A program made the translations under genes and the position numbers. 64,000 bases of DNA from Lactuca virosa. Its lineage: Eukaryota; Streptophyta; Magnoliopsida; Asterales; Asteraceae. The stretch spans positions 256,036,328 through 256,100,327 of the forward strand of contig CAKMRJ010005412.1 in NCBI GenBank assembly GCA_928212115.1, read 5' to 3'. The notes under the pieces are model-generated. The model was not told where the DNA came from, ran no database searches, and saw nothing but the letters and a program-made list of their open reading frames with translations. Positions 49,570-62,110 of the stretch are shown piece after piece. Position 1 is the first letter of the stretch; each line of letters starts with the position of its first letter.

Positions 49570-50048
49570 TCTTGGAGATGAAGTCACATATTGACATGCT
49601 GAGAGTATTGGGTGTCGTTGTCTCAAGGAAGTTGGCTATTGACTGGTTTCTTCAATCACTTCCCGAGTCATATAGTGAGTTCATTAAGGACTACTATGTG
49701 ACAGACCACGACATGACCCTTATTGATCTTACCTATTTGCTTGTTGCTGCTGAATTAGCAATGATTTGGTGCACTGGAAAAGCAAATTTGATTGGACGAT
49801 CTACTTCCCAAGCTGCCATGGACATAGACAATGACATAGATAGTCCATAAAAGATCCCTTCTCCTATGGGAAGGGAATTGGCTATGGTCAAAAGATTTGA
49901 CCATAAGAGAAAAGCCAGTTCTGATATAGTTCCATGTGCAAACGCCAAAGAGTCCACTTGTCTCTACTGCCATTTGAAGGAACATTGGAAGCGAAGCTGC
50001 CCTGACTACCTGAAGGAACTAAGAGAAGGTAAAGTCAAAAAGGTTTGA
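49570..50048 (+). pseudogene. C1 gag, C-terminal part with zinc knuckle
   Basis: In frame with 35904-36129 after G2: VLEMKSHIDMLRVLGV, LQSLPESYSEFIKDYYV, LIDLTYLLVAAE, as in the retrotransposon gag family of Copia elements. A TAA at 49848-49850 interrupts it, where C2 has GAA (a G-to-T change). The frame continues to CLYCHLKEHWKRSC (CX2CX4HX4C; 49951-49995), ending with TGA at 50046-50048. Apart from G2 and this stop the gag is intact. Confidence 0.85.
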
Positions 50049-51696
50049 CTCTACTCCAGGTAAGTCCATTATCTAACTCTATTAAGTTCCTAATTGTTGA
50101 TTCTTGATACATGATGTGACAAGGTTGCATTTTGATGTTTTGTAGGATCGAAGAAACAAAAGGAAGCTTAAAGGAAGAGTAAGCTGAATCTGATCGCGAA
50201 GAGATGGATTTTTGATCGCCTGATTCGATGATCGGAATTTTGAGTTGCTGCTTAAGAGTTATGATAGATTGCTTAGGAATAGATAACAACATAGTTTTCA
50301 TATGTAATTGAATTGTAAGGAAAGGTTTTTTTTCCGCATTTTATAAATAAATAAATAAAAATTTGTTGATTTTATCTTATCTTATATCTCCTTACAATGG
50401 AATTTGTGAAAAAATGATGTTTGTATGTTTCTAGCAATTTGGGAAAATGGATTTGATTCTTTCGTTTGTGGTAGTGTCAAAATTTACCAAATTAGGAAAG
50501 ATTCTCATCACCCGGGTTTCAATTGGACAGAAACTTGGAATCATGAAACTGGTATTGTATGATGAATGAGAATTTTCGTCTTTGGGAAATTAAGACTAAT
50601 TCCTTGTTCACATGTATATGTGAGTCAAGTGAAGGACTAAGGGATTGGGTACACTGGGTGTGCGCTGGTCAGGTCCACCACAAAGAACGATAAGACTATT
50701 CGTCATGATTTACTAAAGTTTAGTAAAATATGGTTATGCTTACAAGTTTAAGTATAATTCTGAATCATTGGAAAAGTTCAATGTATGGCAGAACGAATGA
50801 GAAGAATCAAATTAGGCAGAAAGATAGAAGTTTCTCCAATCTGAAAAGATGGGAGAGTAGTTGAGTATCATGTTTTATGATCATCTTAATGATTATGAAA
50901 ACCATGTCACAATTAATCCTCTAAGGATATCTTAGTGCATTTTTATGGCTTAGAAGAGGAATCGTGAATTGTTGAAATGGTTAAATCTAGAAGATGAGTC
51001 ATACTTCGTTCCAAAATCAAATCTTAGAGTCACACTCCAAGATTGTGCCTTGAGTGACATAATCTTAAGAAGGTTTAAAACATATATCAAATGTAGAGTA
51101 AAATGTTTTCTACTCTTGTACATTTGAAATTGGTAAGTTGTGACCAACTAAGGCCAATTGTGTGAAGTGTTTGTCTTGATAAGAACCCGCACTAACTCTT
51201 GAATATTTTTTGTTAAGGAATGGTTCTTGACAAGAGAGTCTTATATGTTAAGAAGTCAGTGGGAGTCTTAAAAGATATTGACAAGTTTCAAAAACTAATC
51301 AAGAATAAAAGTTATTGTTTATCACTAGCACACGACTTGAGGTTTGTAACCTATCGTGTTGACATATTCTTGTTTATGTGCCCATTCCAGTTAAAGTTGA
51401 CTATGCATGTGAGTTCTATGAGTTCTCAGTTGTTTGCATAACAACCTAGGAAGAATTGGTAGGCCCTTGTGCTGCCAGGTGGCAAGAAATTAGGATTGAA
51501 CAAGTTCAATCCATATAAGTTTGGATTTGTCACTAACCTTGTCTTGTGATTATGGTTAAGACAAACTCACATGGATAGGAACACATACACCATAAAATCT
51601 AAGTGTCATAAGGTTTCTCTCCAATTCATGAAAATGATTGTGAGGAAACACTTTCACTAAGTATATTTTAAGGAGATAGAAGTTGTGTTAATTGCG

Positions 51697-51751
51697 TTCT
51701 CAAATTCATTTATGATTACAGCATCCCTCTTTATAGGTCGAATTGTGAGAA
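51697..51751 (+). ncRNA. C1 hairpin H2c
   Basis: Arms TTCTCAAATTC and GAATTGTGAGAA with one bulge, an inner TATGA/TTATA pairing (one G-U) and a loop with CAGCATCCC, one base from CGGCATCCC. Confidence 0.6.
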
Positions 51752-52229
51752 ATGTCAAAAAGGTCTAAACATTTGAGACTTATCACTGTAAGTTCTAAAA
51801 TTGTTAAGAAACACATGTGAGCTATCTAAGGAAAGGTGTATGATTTTGAGAAGCCTAGATAAAGTCTTATCGAAGCAACTCGTATAAGAAATCTGAACTT
51901 TGGTAATGAAAGTCAATAAGTATTGATTTCTAGAAGTCCAGCTAATTTCTGGGTACATGTCAAAGCTAGTGGGAGCATAAGTGTTATGTTGGTAAGTTAA
52001 TAATTATTATGCTAGTGGGAGCATAATTATTATGGTGAGTGTTGCAAGTTAGCAATGTTAATTATAGAAAACAAAAGTTTTAATTTGCAAAGTTGCAGGG
52101 TTTGAAAAGTTGTTTTGCTATAATTAAAGGAGAGGAATTCATACTTCATTTCAATTTTAAAAAGCTTAGATTGAGGTTTTAATCAGATTTAGTCAAGGAC
52201 ATATATGAATGTTATGAAATGTTAATTCC

Positions 52230-52286
52230 GTTCTCAAATCCGATTATGATTACGGCATCCCTCTTCATAGTTCGAATTGTGAGAAC
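52230..52286 (+). ncRNA. C1 hairpin H2d
   Basis: Arms GTTCTCAAATCCGA and TTCGAATTGTGAGAAC with a bulge and one mismatch, inner TATGA/TCATA pairing, loop TTACGGCATCCCTCT. Confidence 0.65.
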
Positions 52287-53854
52287 ATGGCAAATGGAAA
52301 TATTATAGCAAAAGACTGATCAAGTATCGTGTCTTTATGTGAGACATTATGAATCACATCCCATATGTTTCGGGTATAGGATCGATTGCATATGCTATAA
52401 TATTCTCGTGTTCTAATTTTCCAAATGCCTAGGGAATTAAGAGGGAAAAATGAATAGAACCGGATATGACTAAAGTGGTTAAACAACTGTTAAGGACAAT
52501 CTAAGGTTCGCCAAGGATTGGTCGCTTAAGGACAGTTGGAAGTATAGTAATGGATGGACCATATTGACATTATTATGAATAGACATGAGTCTATTAATAA
52601 TGAGTTATCGTATGGAAAATATGGAATGTTTCCATATTGGGAGTTGAAGAATAGATGAGAAAGTTAGAACTTTTATGCAAGAAGGATGTTCAAAGGATTG
52701 TACTTTGAATTTGAGACTTCATTTCCATGGAATTGTCTTGTAATCTCCATTGGAATACTTTGTAATGTCTGTTGCCAAGTCTCTGTGACTTTTGTGCATA
52801 GTCATTACAAGAGGATCATTGCATATAAGTTTAGAATCTAACAGATTTCAGTAAATGGCAAGAATTTGGTATTCTTACATTTATCATAAGGATTTGGAAT
52901 TGTGAAATGAGCGTCTTTGAAATGCTTTCAGTTGATCTGTTTCACAAAGTAAAGACCATAGAAAACCTAGTGTGCATGCTTGGAGCATGGGACAACTATT
53001 GTTTTAATTCAAGTATTAAGTTGTTTATTCGAAACATTATACAATGAATAATGAGTAATCAATATGGCGATTAGATAAAAGGTGTTTTATTTACACTCAA
53101 AAGTTTTGGGGCCATATAGGATTAGTATTATTCTTGTGTTTCACTTTGCATGTTTTGACTTCCCGAATAACTAGGTTTTTCAAACTATCCACAGTCGATC
53201 ATACTTTGGAAGTAGGTATTGAAGCCAGACTGTCATGAATGGGTCTGTAGATTGCTGCAGTGTTCATGAGTACTCCTGGAATAAGATTCGAGTATTGGAT
53301 TAAACCCACGCTCATCTGAATCACTTCATGGATTTTATCACGAGTGATTGTGAGACGATAATATCTTATATTCTTGAAACCAAGACATGTGAGTTGTTAT
53401 TTACAAGTCGGTTGCACATTGACATATGTAAACGCACCAGTAACTTACTCTTATAAAACATATCGTTGTGTGTGATTTGATGAGTAACTACAAGCAAGCA
53501 TTTGAGTCTAATTTTATCCATTCCTTTTACCCTTAGAGGTATAAAAGCGATATATGTGGGCCCCCTCGATGATTTAGTGATGAAAAACCTAAGTGCTTGG
53601 CCAAGCCTGGACTGATTTGATTTGTTCAATTAGTCGGTCGTCATAAATCGGAAATCGGGAAACAACAGATGGACAGAGAGAGTGATTAAAATCCATGTCT
53701 CAGTCCATACGATATCTAGAATGGAGGAATATATGATCCCTTATCTAATGGACGCGTCATTGACTAGGTCAGAGTTCGACAGCGGCTTTTAAGAGCTACG
53801 ATTGCTAGTCGGGTTATGGAATCGTACTTGCAATAATAGTTATTAGACTTATCC

Positions 53855-53865
53855 AAGTGGGAGAC
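53855..53865 (+). promoter_or_regulatory. C1 polypurine tract
   Basis: AAGTGGGAGAC directly before TGTTGGATTAGG. The same tract stands before the C2 3' LTR at 63873-63883. Confidence 0.9.
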
Positions 53866-54134
53866 TGTTGGATTAGGTGTCTAAGCCCATAACTATAATT
53901 GGTATGTACTTGACCCGAGAGTAGCATGATCCATTTGGGTTGCATATCACCACGACAATTTGATAGGATGGACTTTTGAGAAGAGGTTAGTTATGATTTA
54001 TTAATATATTATAAGTTCTAATATATTAATATGAAATCATGTGATTTAATTAGTATTGATCAAGAATCAATTTGGAATTAATTTAGTGATCAAAAGAGAC
54101 TAATTAAATTAATAGGGACTAATTATGTAATTAG

Positions 54135-54205
<71 letters not shown>

Positions 54206-56262
54206 AGTAGGATCAAATGAGAACACTTAAAAGGTTGAGAACGCGAGAACAGATCTGGACCATTTAAATATCTATATCTAAGGTTATAATCAAACGGGCT
54301 ATTTATGTAAATTCTTAAATTACTAGCATTAAAGTGTAACTTTAAAATTGCCATATGGGTATAATAGTAATTACAAAGTTAGTTGATTACTAAAATATAT
54401 CTCTCTCTCACGTCAATTTCCTTTCATTTTTGCTTGCCGTCTCTTTCTTACTCTCTTGTATACCTAGGGCTTCATCAACAAAATAGCCTCCATCATCCAC
54501 ACACCAACCAGAATCTATTCACGATAATTATCTTACATTGCAGCCACCATCGAGCCTTCTCCCTGGTCTAAACACTCTTATTTACACAGTTGGTTCCCTA
54601 TTTGAATCTTGATCGGTTTTAACTACAATAGGGTTTCGTTTTCTCTTAAACAGGAAAACGAAGGAGAGAGCACGAGGGGGTTTCAGAGAGAGATCAAGAA
54701 GGAGGAGGATGCAGCAACGATGTTAGAGGCGATGGTGGTGGTGCCGCACCATATTTGGTGACCCAGCGAACCGATGCCGACCCTAGTAGTCGTAAGTTAT
54801 GGTTATCATTCTTATACATACTACTATTTTTCTTGTTTGTGTTTCTTTTTTCTGATATTAATTTGATTATCATTTTTATGGCAGATATAGATTTTAAATG
54901 TAGATTAGTTTCAATATAAAAGAGTATTAATATCATCCTTATGTAAAAAGGGAAGAACATATGCTTATAAAAAAGGCAACTTAAAGTGAAAATGTGAAGT
55001 TTATCAACTGCGTGGATATAATCAAAACAAAGATCCAATTTTTTTTGGTTTTTTTTATTATCATTGCCTGCAACAAAGTTTAAGCACAGAGATGAGAGTC
55101 AAAGAGGAAACTTGTTGTGCTCATTTGTGTGGGTTAAAAATAGGACAAAGTAATGGCAGCGTAGATAAATCAAGGTATTTGTGTTCATTTTTTTTCTTTC
55201 CGAATTTTGACCTATTTTGTAGGTTTTGGACCAATTTTGTTTCATTATTAGTTACATTTGATGATTTAAATAATTAAAATTGGATAAAGGTGAACAGATT
55301 CATTACTAGGTGGTTTACCGGAGATAATAGTTTAATAAAAAAAGAATGTTTGATCGTGTTTGTTTAATCACTTATGATTATAAACATGTATAATCATAGA
55401 TGTACATACGATTAGAAGCCAACTATAATAATCAGTTATGATTATAACTAGAAGACTCGTACTAATCAATTATGATTATAAAGCCACATGAGTTTGCTAC
55501 TAATCATTCATTTTAATATTTTTTTTATGTAATTTTTAAGGTATTACTACTACTCGTTTCACAAGCTCACGAGCCATTTGATTCGAATAAAAGAATGGGG
55601 TTGCGAACGATTCAAGAAAATGGTTGACATATGGATGAATTTTGCAAGTTTTTTTTTCCTTTGAAGTGATTTAATCATTGTTGAGTATAATCATGTATAA
55701 TCATGTATAAATATATGAAACCAGTCTCGACATATTCATTTATAAACATAACAATATAAATGTATAACCTCAATATTTGGAAAATTTATTTATGAATAAA
55801 ACAGTGTTTAATATTGAATAATTAATGTGTTGAATTTTTTATTTGTTAGTATATTCATGTATGATTGGTAGCATTATTTTTATTCATTTAAAAATGAAAC
55901 TGTTTATCACTAAATTGCGTTTTATTAATTTAGATTACAACCATATATTTTTATAATTACAAATGAGTTTTATCCTATATGATTGAAAATATTCGGATGA
56001 ATGATAGATTAGAAAAAGACAACTTTTTTATTTGACAGATAAATTAATAAAAGTTATTTTTCTCATCAATTAATAAAAAAATCAGTTAATCTTTTATTTT
56101 AGGTTACTGTAATTATTATTGCTAAATTTTAGGAAATAAATATTTGAATTTAAGTTGATTTAATTTAAATTAAATACAGAATTACAAATATATCCTTATA
56201 AAATGATTGGTCCAGAAATGTTCTCGCGTTCTCAACCTTTTTGGTGTTCTCATTTATCATTT

Positions 56263-56301
<39 letters not shown>

Positions 56302-56817
56302 TATATATCTATATATATATATATTATATATATATATATATATTATATGGTTTGGGATTATGATACTGATGGACTAAGTTTATGGATGAATCCATAAAGC
56401 GTTAGCCCACTTGAATCATGGATCATGGATATAAGCTCCAAGTGTATGGATTGGGTTTACCATGACTCTTGGATTCCTACACTATATATAAGACACCCTA
56501 TAGCCTAAAATTGGTTGCAAAAGTTTTGCTAGAGTGTTCTTGGAGATCCATAACCGATTTTAGTGTGCATAAGCTCTCTCAAAAGTCATTCTTAGTCTAA
56601 AGTGTTGTGAACCATTTGAGGTGCAACATTTGGGGAACTAAGTTCTTAAAGGCCAAGCACAACAAGTTCTACAAGCTACATAAAGAGGTTAAACTCCTAA
56701 TAGTACTTTTATGTTGTTTTTATTCCATTGTATGCTAGTTGTAGGCTTAATGCTTTGGAAACAATATTGCATGTATAATTAGAGAAAACATAGATCCAAA
56801 GCATTTAGGGTTGTATG
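53866..56817 (+). repeat. C1 3' LTR, interrupted and truncated in the window
   Basis: The first part (53866-54137) and second part (56346-56817) match the 5' LTR. The inverted-repeat element sits between them. It ends at GTATG (56813-56817), where C2 starts; in the 5' LTR the next bases are TGCACCATAGG. About 50 bp of the LTR are missing here. Confidence 0.9.
54138..56345. mobile_element. Inverted-repeat DNA element flanked by (TA)n
   Basis: The core is 54204-56265 (2062 bp). The left end GGAGTAGGATCAAATGAGAA continues as CACTTAAAAGGTTGAGAACG to a GATCTGGACCA end (59 bp). The right end read on minus starts GGGAAATGATAAATGAGAAC and continues AAAGGTTGAGAACGCGAGAA to CTGGACCA (58 bp). Arms are about 80% identical. 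Both sides are TA microsatellites; the 5' LTR has only a short TA run at this place. No transposase is recognised; short frames inside are unremarkable. It resembles Micron-like elements that insert in TA repeats; the superfamily is unsure. Confidence 0.8.
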
Positions 56818-57593
56818 TGTTGGATTAGGTGTCTAAGCCCATAACTATAATTGGTATGTACTTGACCTGAGAGTAGCATGGTCCATTTGGGTTGCATATC
56901 ATCAGGACAATTTGTTAGGATGGACTTTTGAGAATAGGTTATTTATAGTTTATTAATATATTATAAGTTCTAATATATTAATATGAAATCATATGATTTA
57001 ATTATTATTGATCAAGAATTAGTTTGGAATTAATTTAGTGATCAAAAGAGACTAATTAAATCAATGGGGACTAATTGTGCAAATTTAGTTATATTTATAT
57101 GTTGGGCTTATGATCCATGTTGGACTAAGTTTATGTATGGATACATAAAGAGTTGGGCCACATGAACCATGGATCATAAACCTATGGGTATGGATTATGG
57201 TTAACCCATGACCTTTGGAATTCCACATATAAATATGTTACTCCATAGCGAAAATCATTATCAATGTTCTTGGAGTTCATATGGACGGTTTTTGGTGTAT
57301 GAAGATTCTCTCTCAAAATGTCATCCTTTGTCCATGATGTGTTGTGATTCCATTTGAGGAATTCACACTATTGGTGCTAAGTTCTTAAAGGCCAAAAGCT
57401 TCAAGGTTTTCCAACTACAACAAAAGGTATGTCATCTTACTTGTTCTATTACCCTTGTATCAATGTTTTGTATGCTAGTTAGGGTAATACCTTGGAAAGT
57501 TCAAGTTTGCATATATAATAGAGAAAACATAGATCCAAGGTATTTAGGGTTCCATGTACACCTTAGGAGTGTTAGAATGCTCAAAGCCCTTCA
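56818..57593 (+). repeat. C2 5' LTR
   Basis: TGTTGGATTAGG to AGCCCTTCA, 776 bp. A TATA box (TATAAATAT) is at 57228-57236. It aligns with the C1 LTR but differs more in the second half. Confidence 0.93.
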
Positions 57594-57594
57594 G

Positions 57595-57607
57595 TGGTAT
57601 CAGAGCC
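57595..57607 (+). promoter_or_regulatory. C2 primer-binding site
   Basis: TGGTATCAGAGCC, a full match to the initiator-Met tRNA type of site, one base after the LTR. Confidence 0.93.
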
Positions 57608-57686
57608 TAGGCTTGTTTTCAATTATACTTGATGCTAGTTGCTTGAAAATGCTTTAAAAATGATTTTCTATTGTTCTGGACAGTGG

Positions 57687-57769
57687 AATCGCCGAGTCCA
57701 TTGGGGGACTCGTCGAGTCCAAGTGCAAAGTCATCCAACTTGCTGAGTTTGCTCTTGCACTCGACGAGT
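57687..57769. repeat. C2 leader cluster of ACTCGNCGAGT palindromes
   Basis: AATCGCCGAGT (57687-57697), ACTCGTCGAGT (57708-57718), a degenerate ACTTGCTGAGT near 57738, and ACTCGACGAGT (57759-57769). Same place relative to the primer site as in C1, but the spacer lengths and the central base differ. Confidence 0.9.
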
Positions 57770-58714
57770 TGGTGCCCCAGAATGCTGTTTTTCAAGTTTT
57801 TTGGCTGGAATTGGACTAGGATCATTACCCTAAGCTGTTTTTGAACATATAAACATGTTTTTGATGTGGTAATGATCATGCTTATCCAATTTAAAAGATA
57901 ATTGTCAAAGTTTCATGTTTGTCTTAGTTATATGGTTAGGCTAATTACATGAAATTTGTTTGATTTGAATTGTCTTGTTTTTATGAGTTTAATTTAGATC
58001 CATTGACAAATTGGTTTTTTCTTGTTAGAATTTTTTGATCTAAATGATTTTGATGGATTCCATAACTTGTCCTCAAGTTATGGAAAATGAAAAGTTTTTC
58101 ATTTAAATGGATCATTAAAAGTCATAGGTTATAGAAAAATGAAGAGTCCTTTTCATAAATGGTTTTATGGACTCCATAACTTGTCCTCAAGTTATGGATT
58201 TTCAAGAGTCTTTTCATTAAAACCTATATTAAACTCATGAGTTATGAATTTGAAAAGTTTTGAAAGTTACAAAACTTGCCCTCAAGTTTTGGAATTTGTA
58301 AATGTAAAAGACTAACTTTTGAAACATTTAATTCCAAACCCTAGAATTTTAAAGGTTTAAAATTCAATCCTTATACTATTATAATATTATAGGTTTAATA
58401 TTTATATATATGTATAAGAGTAAAGTCAGTCTTACCGTTAGTAGGCCTCATTCATGAAGTCGGGTCTATAAGGGGGGGTGTATACGGTTACTGCCTATAA
58501 AATGGCAGTTTAATGGGTGTCCACTCTCACCCACCGCTTCCTTGACTGGTTGAGGGTCGTTAGCAGAATGGGTTTGACAGAACATTTAAATTCTCATTAA
58601 AAGTATAATGAAATATTAAGTAACTAAACACTTATGAATTCCCAATCTTAGTTACTTAGGAAAATGTGAATATGGTGCTAACCCATGAAATTGCACTTCG
58701 CACCTTGTTAAGTC
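57770..58714 (+). other. C2 leader, first part
   Basis: Holds CATAACTTGTCCTCAAGTTATGG inverted blocks (58062-58084, 58158-58180) and the conserved block 58420-58580. No frame is conserved. Confidence 0.6.
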
Positions 58715-58832
58715 GTTAGTGGAGTGTGTGTGGTTAACCGGCACACTAACCTGGGACTGACAGTGCGTGGCAACGAGTAGCTTGATGTTAATCATAGGTC
58801 AATGGAGTGTGTGTGGTTAACCGGCACATTGA
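58715..58832 (+). ncRNA. C2 leader hairpins H1a and H1b
   Basis: H1a: GTTAGTG (58715-58721) pairs perfectly with CACTAAC (58744-58750). H1b: TCAATG (58799-58804) with CATTGA (58827-58832). Both loops are 22 nt: GAGTGTGTGTGGTTAACCGG followed by CA, identical to each other and containing GGTTAACC. Confidence 0.75.
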
Positions 58833-58888
58833 TTAAGTGGTTGTAACATTGAGTGTACCAAGCTAATTTGCATGGTTATTCACACCTT

Positions 58889-59114
58889 GTTTGTGATCCT
58901 CGGCATCCCAGTCACAAACTTGAAGGGCACAATCGAGATTTAAACATGCCATTGAATTGTTCAATGAGTCTCAAAGGATCTAGGAATTTCAATTCACTTA
59001 AAACCTAAAGTCCCTTTTCGTTTTTCGTGGTGGAAATTGGTAAATCGTCATTTACCTACCTTCAAATATTTTGCAATAGGATTACGGCATCCCTCTTCCG
59101 AATTGAATAAATAT
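58889..59114 (+). ncRNA. C2 leader hairpins H2a and H2b
   Basis: H2a: GTTTGTGA (58889-58896) and TCACAAAC (58912-58919), loop identical to C1. H2b: AATATTTTGCAATAGG and CCGAATTGAATAAATAT (ending 59114), a weaker stem, loop ATTACGGCATCCCTCTT (59081-59097). Confidence 0.65.
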
Positions 59115-59202
59115 ATGTGTTGGATCCTAGCCTTAAATTATTTCATGTTGGGTGTTATTTAAGGATAACTAAACATCAATAAACTTGAAATTTCTCTCCT
59201 AA

Positions 59203-59935
59203 ATGTCTAAGTTCAGACAACTATGGTCTTCCCGAATCTTTTGAATAAACTTTCTTTATAAAGATGATTTTCCACAAGGAGATCAAGGTGAAAGATTAAT
59301 CCCTTCTTCGTGCTATAGTGGAACTTCGTTTCCTCCATCTCATCCAATAATTCTCCCCAACCCACAAGTTCTAGGTCACTCAAACCCTATTGGCAGGAAG
59401 GAAAGTGTGTATGTGCTCACGTCTTGGAGATGAAGTCACATATTGACAAGCTGGGACAGTTGGGTGTCGAAGTCTCAAGGAAGTTGGCTGTTGACTGTGT
59501 TCTCTAATCACTTCCTAAGTCATATATCGGGTTCTTTAAAGGACTACTATGTGACAGACCATGACATGACCCTTATTGATCTTACTTATTTTCTTGTTGT
59601 TGCCGAATCAGCAATTATTTGGAGCACTGGTATAGCAAATTTGATTGAAAGATCTACTTCCCAACCTTAAATTGACATTGACAATGGTAACATTGGAAGA
59701 CCAGAAAAGATTTCTCTTCCCAATGGAAAGGGGTCGACCATAGTCAACCCGGTTGACCAAATGGTAAAGAGAAAGGCTAAGTCTGAGATAGTCCTGTATA
59801 CCATTCCAGAGAGTCCATATGTTTTTATTGCCAAAAGAAAGGGGCATTGGTTGCGAAGCTACCATATCTACCTGAAGGGCCACAAGGATGGTAAGGTCAG
59901 AGTGTATAACTCTACTTCAGGTAAGTCCACTATCT
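59203..59935 (+). pseudogene. C2 gag, broken
   Basis: ATG at 59203 (ATGTCTAAGTTCAGACAAC) has a one-base insertion relative to C1 after the second codon, so the frame is lost at once. Downstream the alignment with C1 gag continues in pieces: MKSHIDKL, then 59550-59670 (LKDYYVTDHDMTLIDLTYF). The zinc-knuckle region near 59820-59870 has a one-base insertion and the last Cys is replaced by Tyr. It cannot encode gag. Confidence 0.8.
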
Positions 59936-61576
59936 AACTCTATTAAGTTCCTATTTGGAGATTCTTAATATATGATGTAATGTAATTACATTTTGATGTT
60001 TTGAAGAATCGAAGAAAAGAAAGGAAGCTTAAAGGAAGAGTATGTTGAATCTGGTCACGAAGATGGATTTCGATCGCATGGTTCGATGATTGGATTTTTG
60101 AGCTGCTGCTTAAGAGTTATGATAGATTGCTTAGGAATAGATAACAACATATTTTCACTTGTATTTGCATTGTAAGGATAAGTTTTCCATAATTTTTATA
60201 AGTAAAGAAAAATTTTGAAATGTATCTTATTTTTAAAATTTCCTTACAATGGCTTTTGTGAAAAATTGTTGTTTATAAGATTCCATTAATAACAATATTA
60301 GGAAAATGGATTTGATTCTTTTGTTTGTGGTAGTGTCGAGAATTTACCAAATAAGGAAAGATTTTCATCACCCAAGTTTGAATTGGATAGAAACTTGGAA
60401 TCATGCAACTTGTATTGTGTGATGAATGAGAACCTTCATCTTTGGGAAATTAAGACTAATTCTTTGTTCACATGTTTATGTGAGTCAAGTGGAGGACTAG
60501 GGGATCGGGTACACTGGGTGTGCATTGGTCAGGTCCACCACAGAGAACGATAAGATTATTCGTCATGATTTACTAAAGTTTAGTAAATATGGTTATGCTT
60601 ACAAGTTTAAGTATAATTCTGAAACATTGGAAAAGTTCAATGTATGGCGAAACGAATGAGAAGAATCAAATGGGCGGACAGATAAAAGTTTCTCCAATCT
60701 GAAAAGATGGGAGAGTACTTGAGTATCGTGTTTTATGATCATCTTACATGATTATGAAAACCATGTCACAATTGATCCTCTAAGGATATCTTAGTGCATT
60801 TGTATGGCTAAGAAGAGGAATCGTGAATTGTTGAAATGGTTAAATCAAGAAGATGAGTCACACTTCGTTCCAAAACAAGTCTTAGAGTCATACTCCAAGA
60901 TTGTGCCTTGAGTGACATAATCTTAGGAAAGGTTTATAACATTCATTAAATGTATAGTTAAATGTTTTTACTCTTGTACATTTGAAATTGGTTAATAGTT
61001 GTGATGTCTTGGTAAGGATAAGGACCAACTAAGACCAATTGTGTGAAGTGTTTATCTTGATAAGAATCCGCACTAACTCTTGAATATTTTTTTTGTCAAG
61101 GAATGGCTCTTGACAGAGAATCTTATATCTCAAGAGGTCAGTGGGAGTCTTAAAGATCTTGACAAGTTTCAAGAACTAATCGAGAAGTAAACCTATTGTT
61201 AAACACTAGCACACGAATTGAGGTTTGTAACCTATCGTGTTGACATATTCTTTTTTCTGTGCTCATTCCAGTTAAAAGTTGACTATGCATGTGAGTTCTA
61301 TGAGTTCTCAGGTTTTTCATAACAACTTGGAAGCGATGGTAGGACCTAGTGCTGCCAGGTGGCAAGAAATTAAGATTGAACAAGTTCAGTCCATATGAGT
61401 TTGGATTTGTCACTAACCTTGTCTTTTTTATTATGGTTTGACAAATTCACATGGATAGGAACACATACACCATAAAATCTAAGTATCATAAGGTTTCTCT
61501 CCGACTCATGAAAATGATGGTGAGGAAATGCTTTCACTAAATAGATTTTTAAGAAAATAGCGATTATGATATTTGC

Positions 61577-61634
61577 ATTCTCAAATTTGATTATGATTAC
61601 GGAATACCTTTTCATAATTCGAATTGTGAGGAAT
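61577..61634 (+). ncRNA. C2 hairpin H2c
   Basis: ATTCTCAAATTTGA pairs with TTCGAATTGTGAGGAAT with bulges; inner TTATGA/TCATAA. The loop has CGGAATACC in place of CGGCATCCC, the weakest match of the series. Confidence 0.5.
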
Positions 61635-62079
61635 GGCAAAAAGTCTAATAATTTGAGACTTATTGCTGTAAGTTCTTAAATTGTTTAGACACACATGTGA
61701 GTTATCTAAGGAAAGGTGTATGAGTTCAAGAAGCCTAGATAAAGTCTTATCAAAGCATCTCGTATCAGAAATCTGAACTTTGGTAATGAAAGTCAATAAG
61801 TATTGATTTCTAAAAGTCCAACTAATTTCTGGGTACATGTCAAAGCTAGTGGGAGCGTAAATGTTATGCTAGTAAACGTATATGATTATTATGCTAGTGG
61901 GAGAGTATATAATCACTATGATGAATTTGCAAGTTCGCAATGTTAATTATAGAAAACAAAAGTTCAATTCTCACGTTGCAGGTTTGAAAAGTTGTTTTGC
62001 CTATAATTAAGGGAGAGGAATTCATACTTCATTTCAATTCTAAAAGCTTAGATTGAGATTTAATCAAATTTTCGTCAAG

Positions 62080-62110
<31 letters not shown>

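Larger units (their letters stand above)
50049..53854 (+). other. C1 3' region with only pol relics
   Basis: About 3.8 kb aligned with C2 59936-63872 block by block but without a conserved reading frame. Near 53730-53790, in one frame, IPYLMDASLTRSEFDS resembles the last residues of a Copia RNase H. No RT or integrase motif is visible. It contains hairpins H2c (51697-51751) and H2d (52230-52286). Conservation without coding suggests an RNA or DNA role, or simply shared descent. Confidence 0.6.
31007..56817 (+). mobile_element. C1: gag-only Copia element, heavily nested
   Basis: The 5' LTR (31007-31796), primer site, leader, gag, a long region with only pol relics, polypurine tract (53855-53865) and 3' LTR (from 53866) are all present. 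After removing S1 and G2 the internal region is about 6.2 kb, matching the 6.3 kb of C2. It lacks recognisable RT and integrase, so it would need enzymes from another element. The 3' LTR is cut at 56817 by C2, and its last part should lie beyond the window. Confidence 0.85.
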
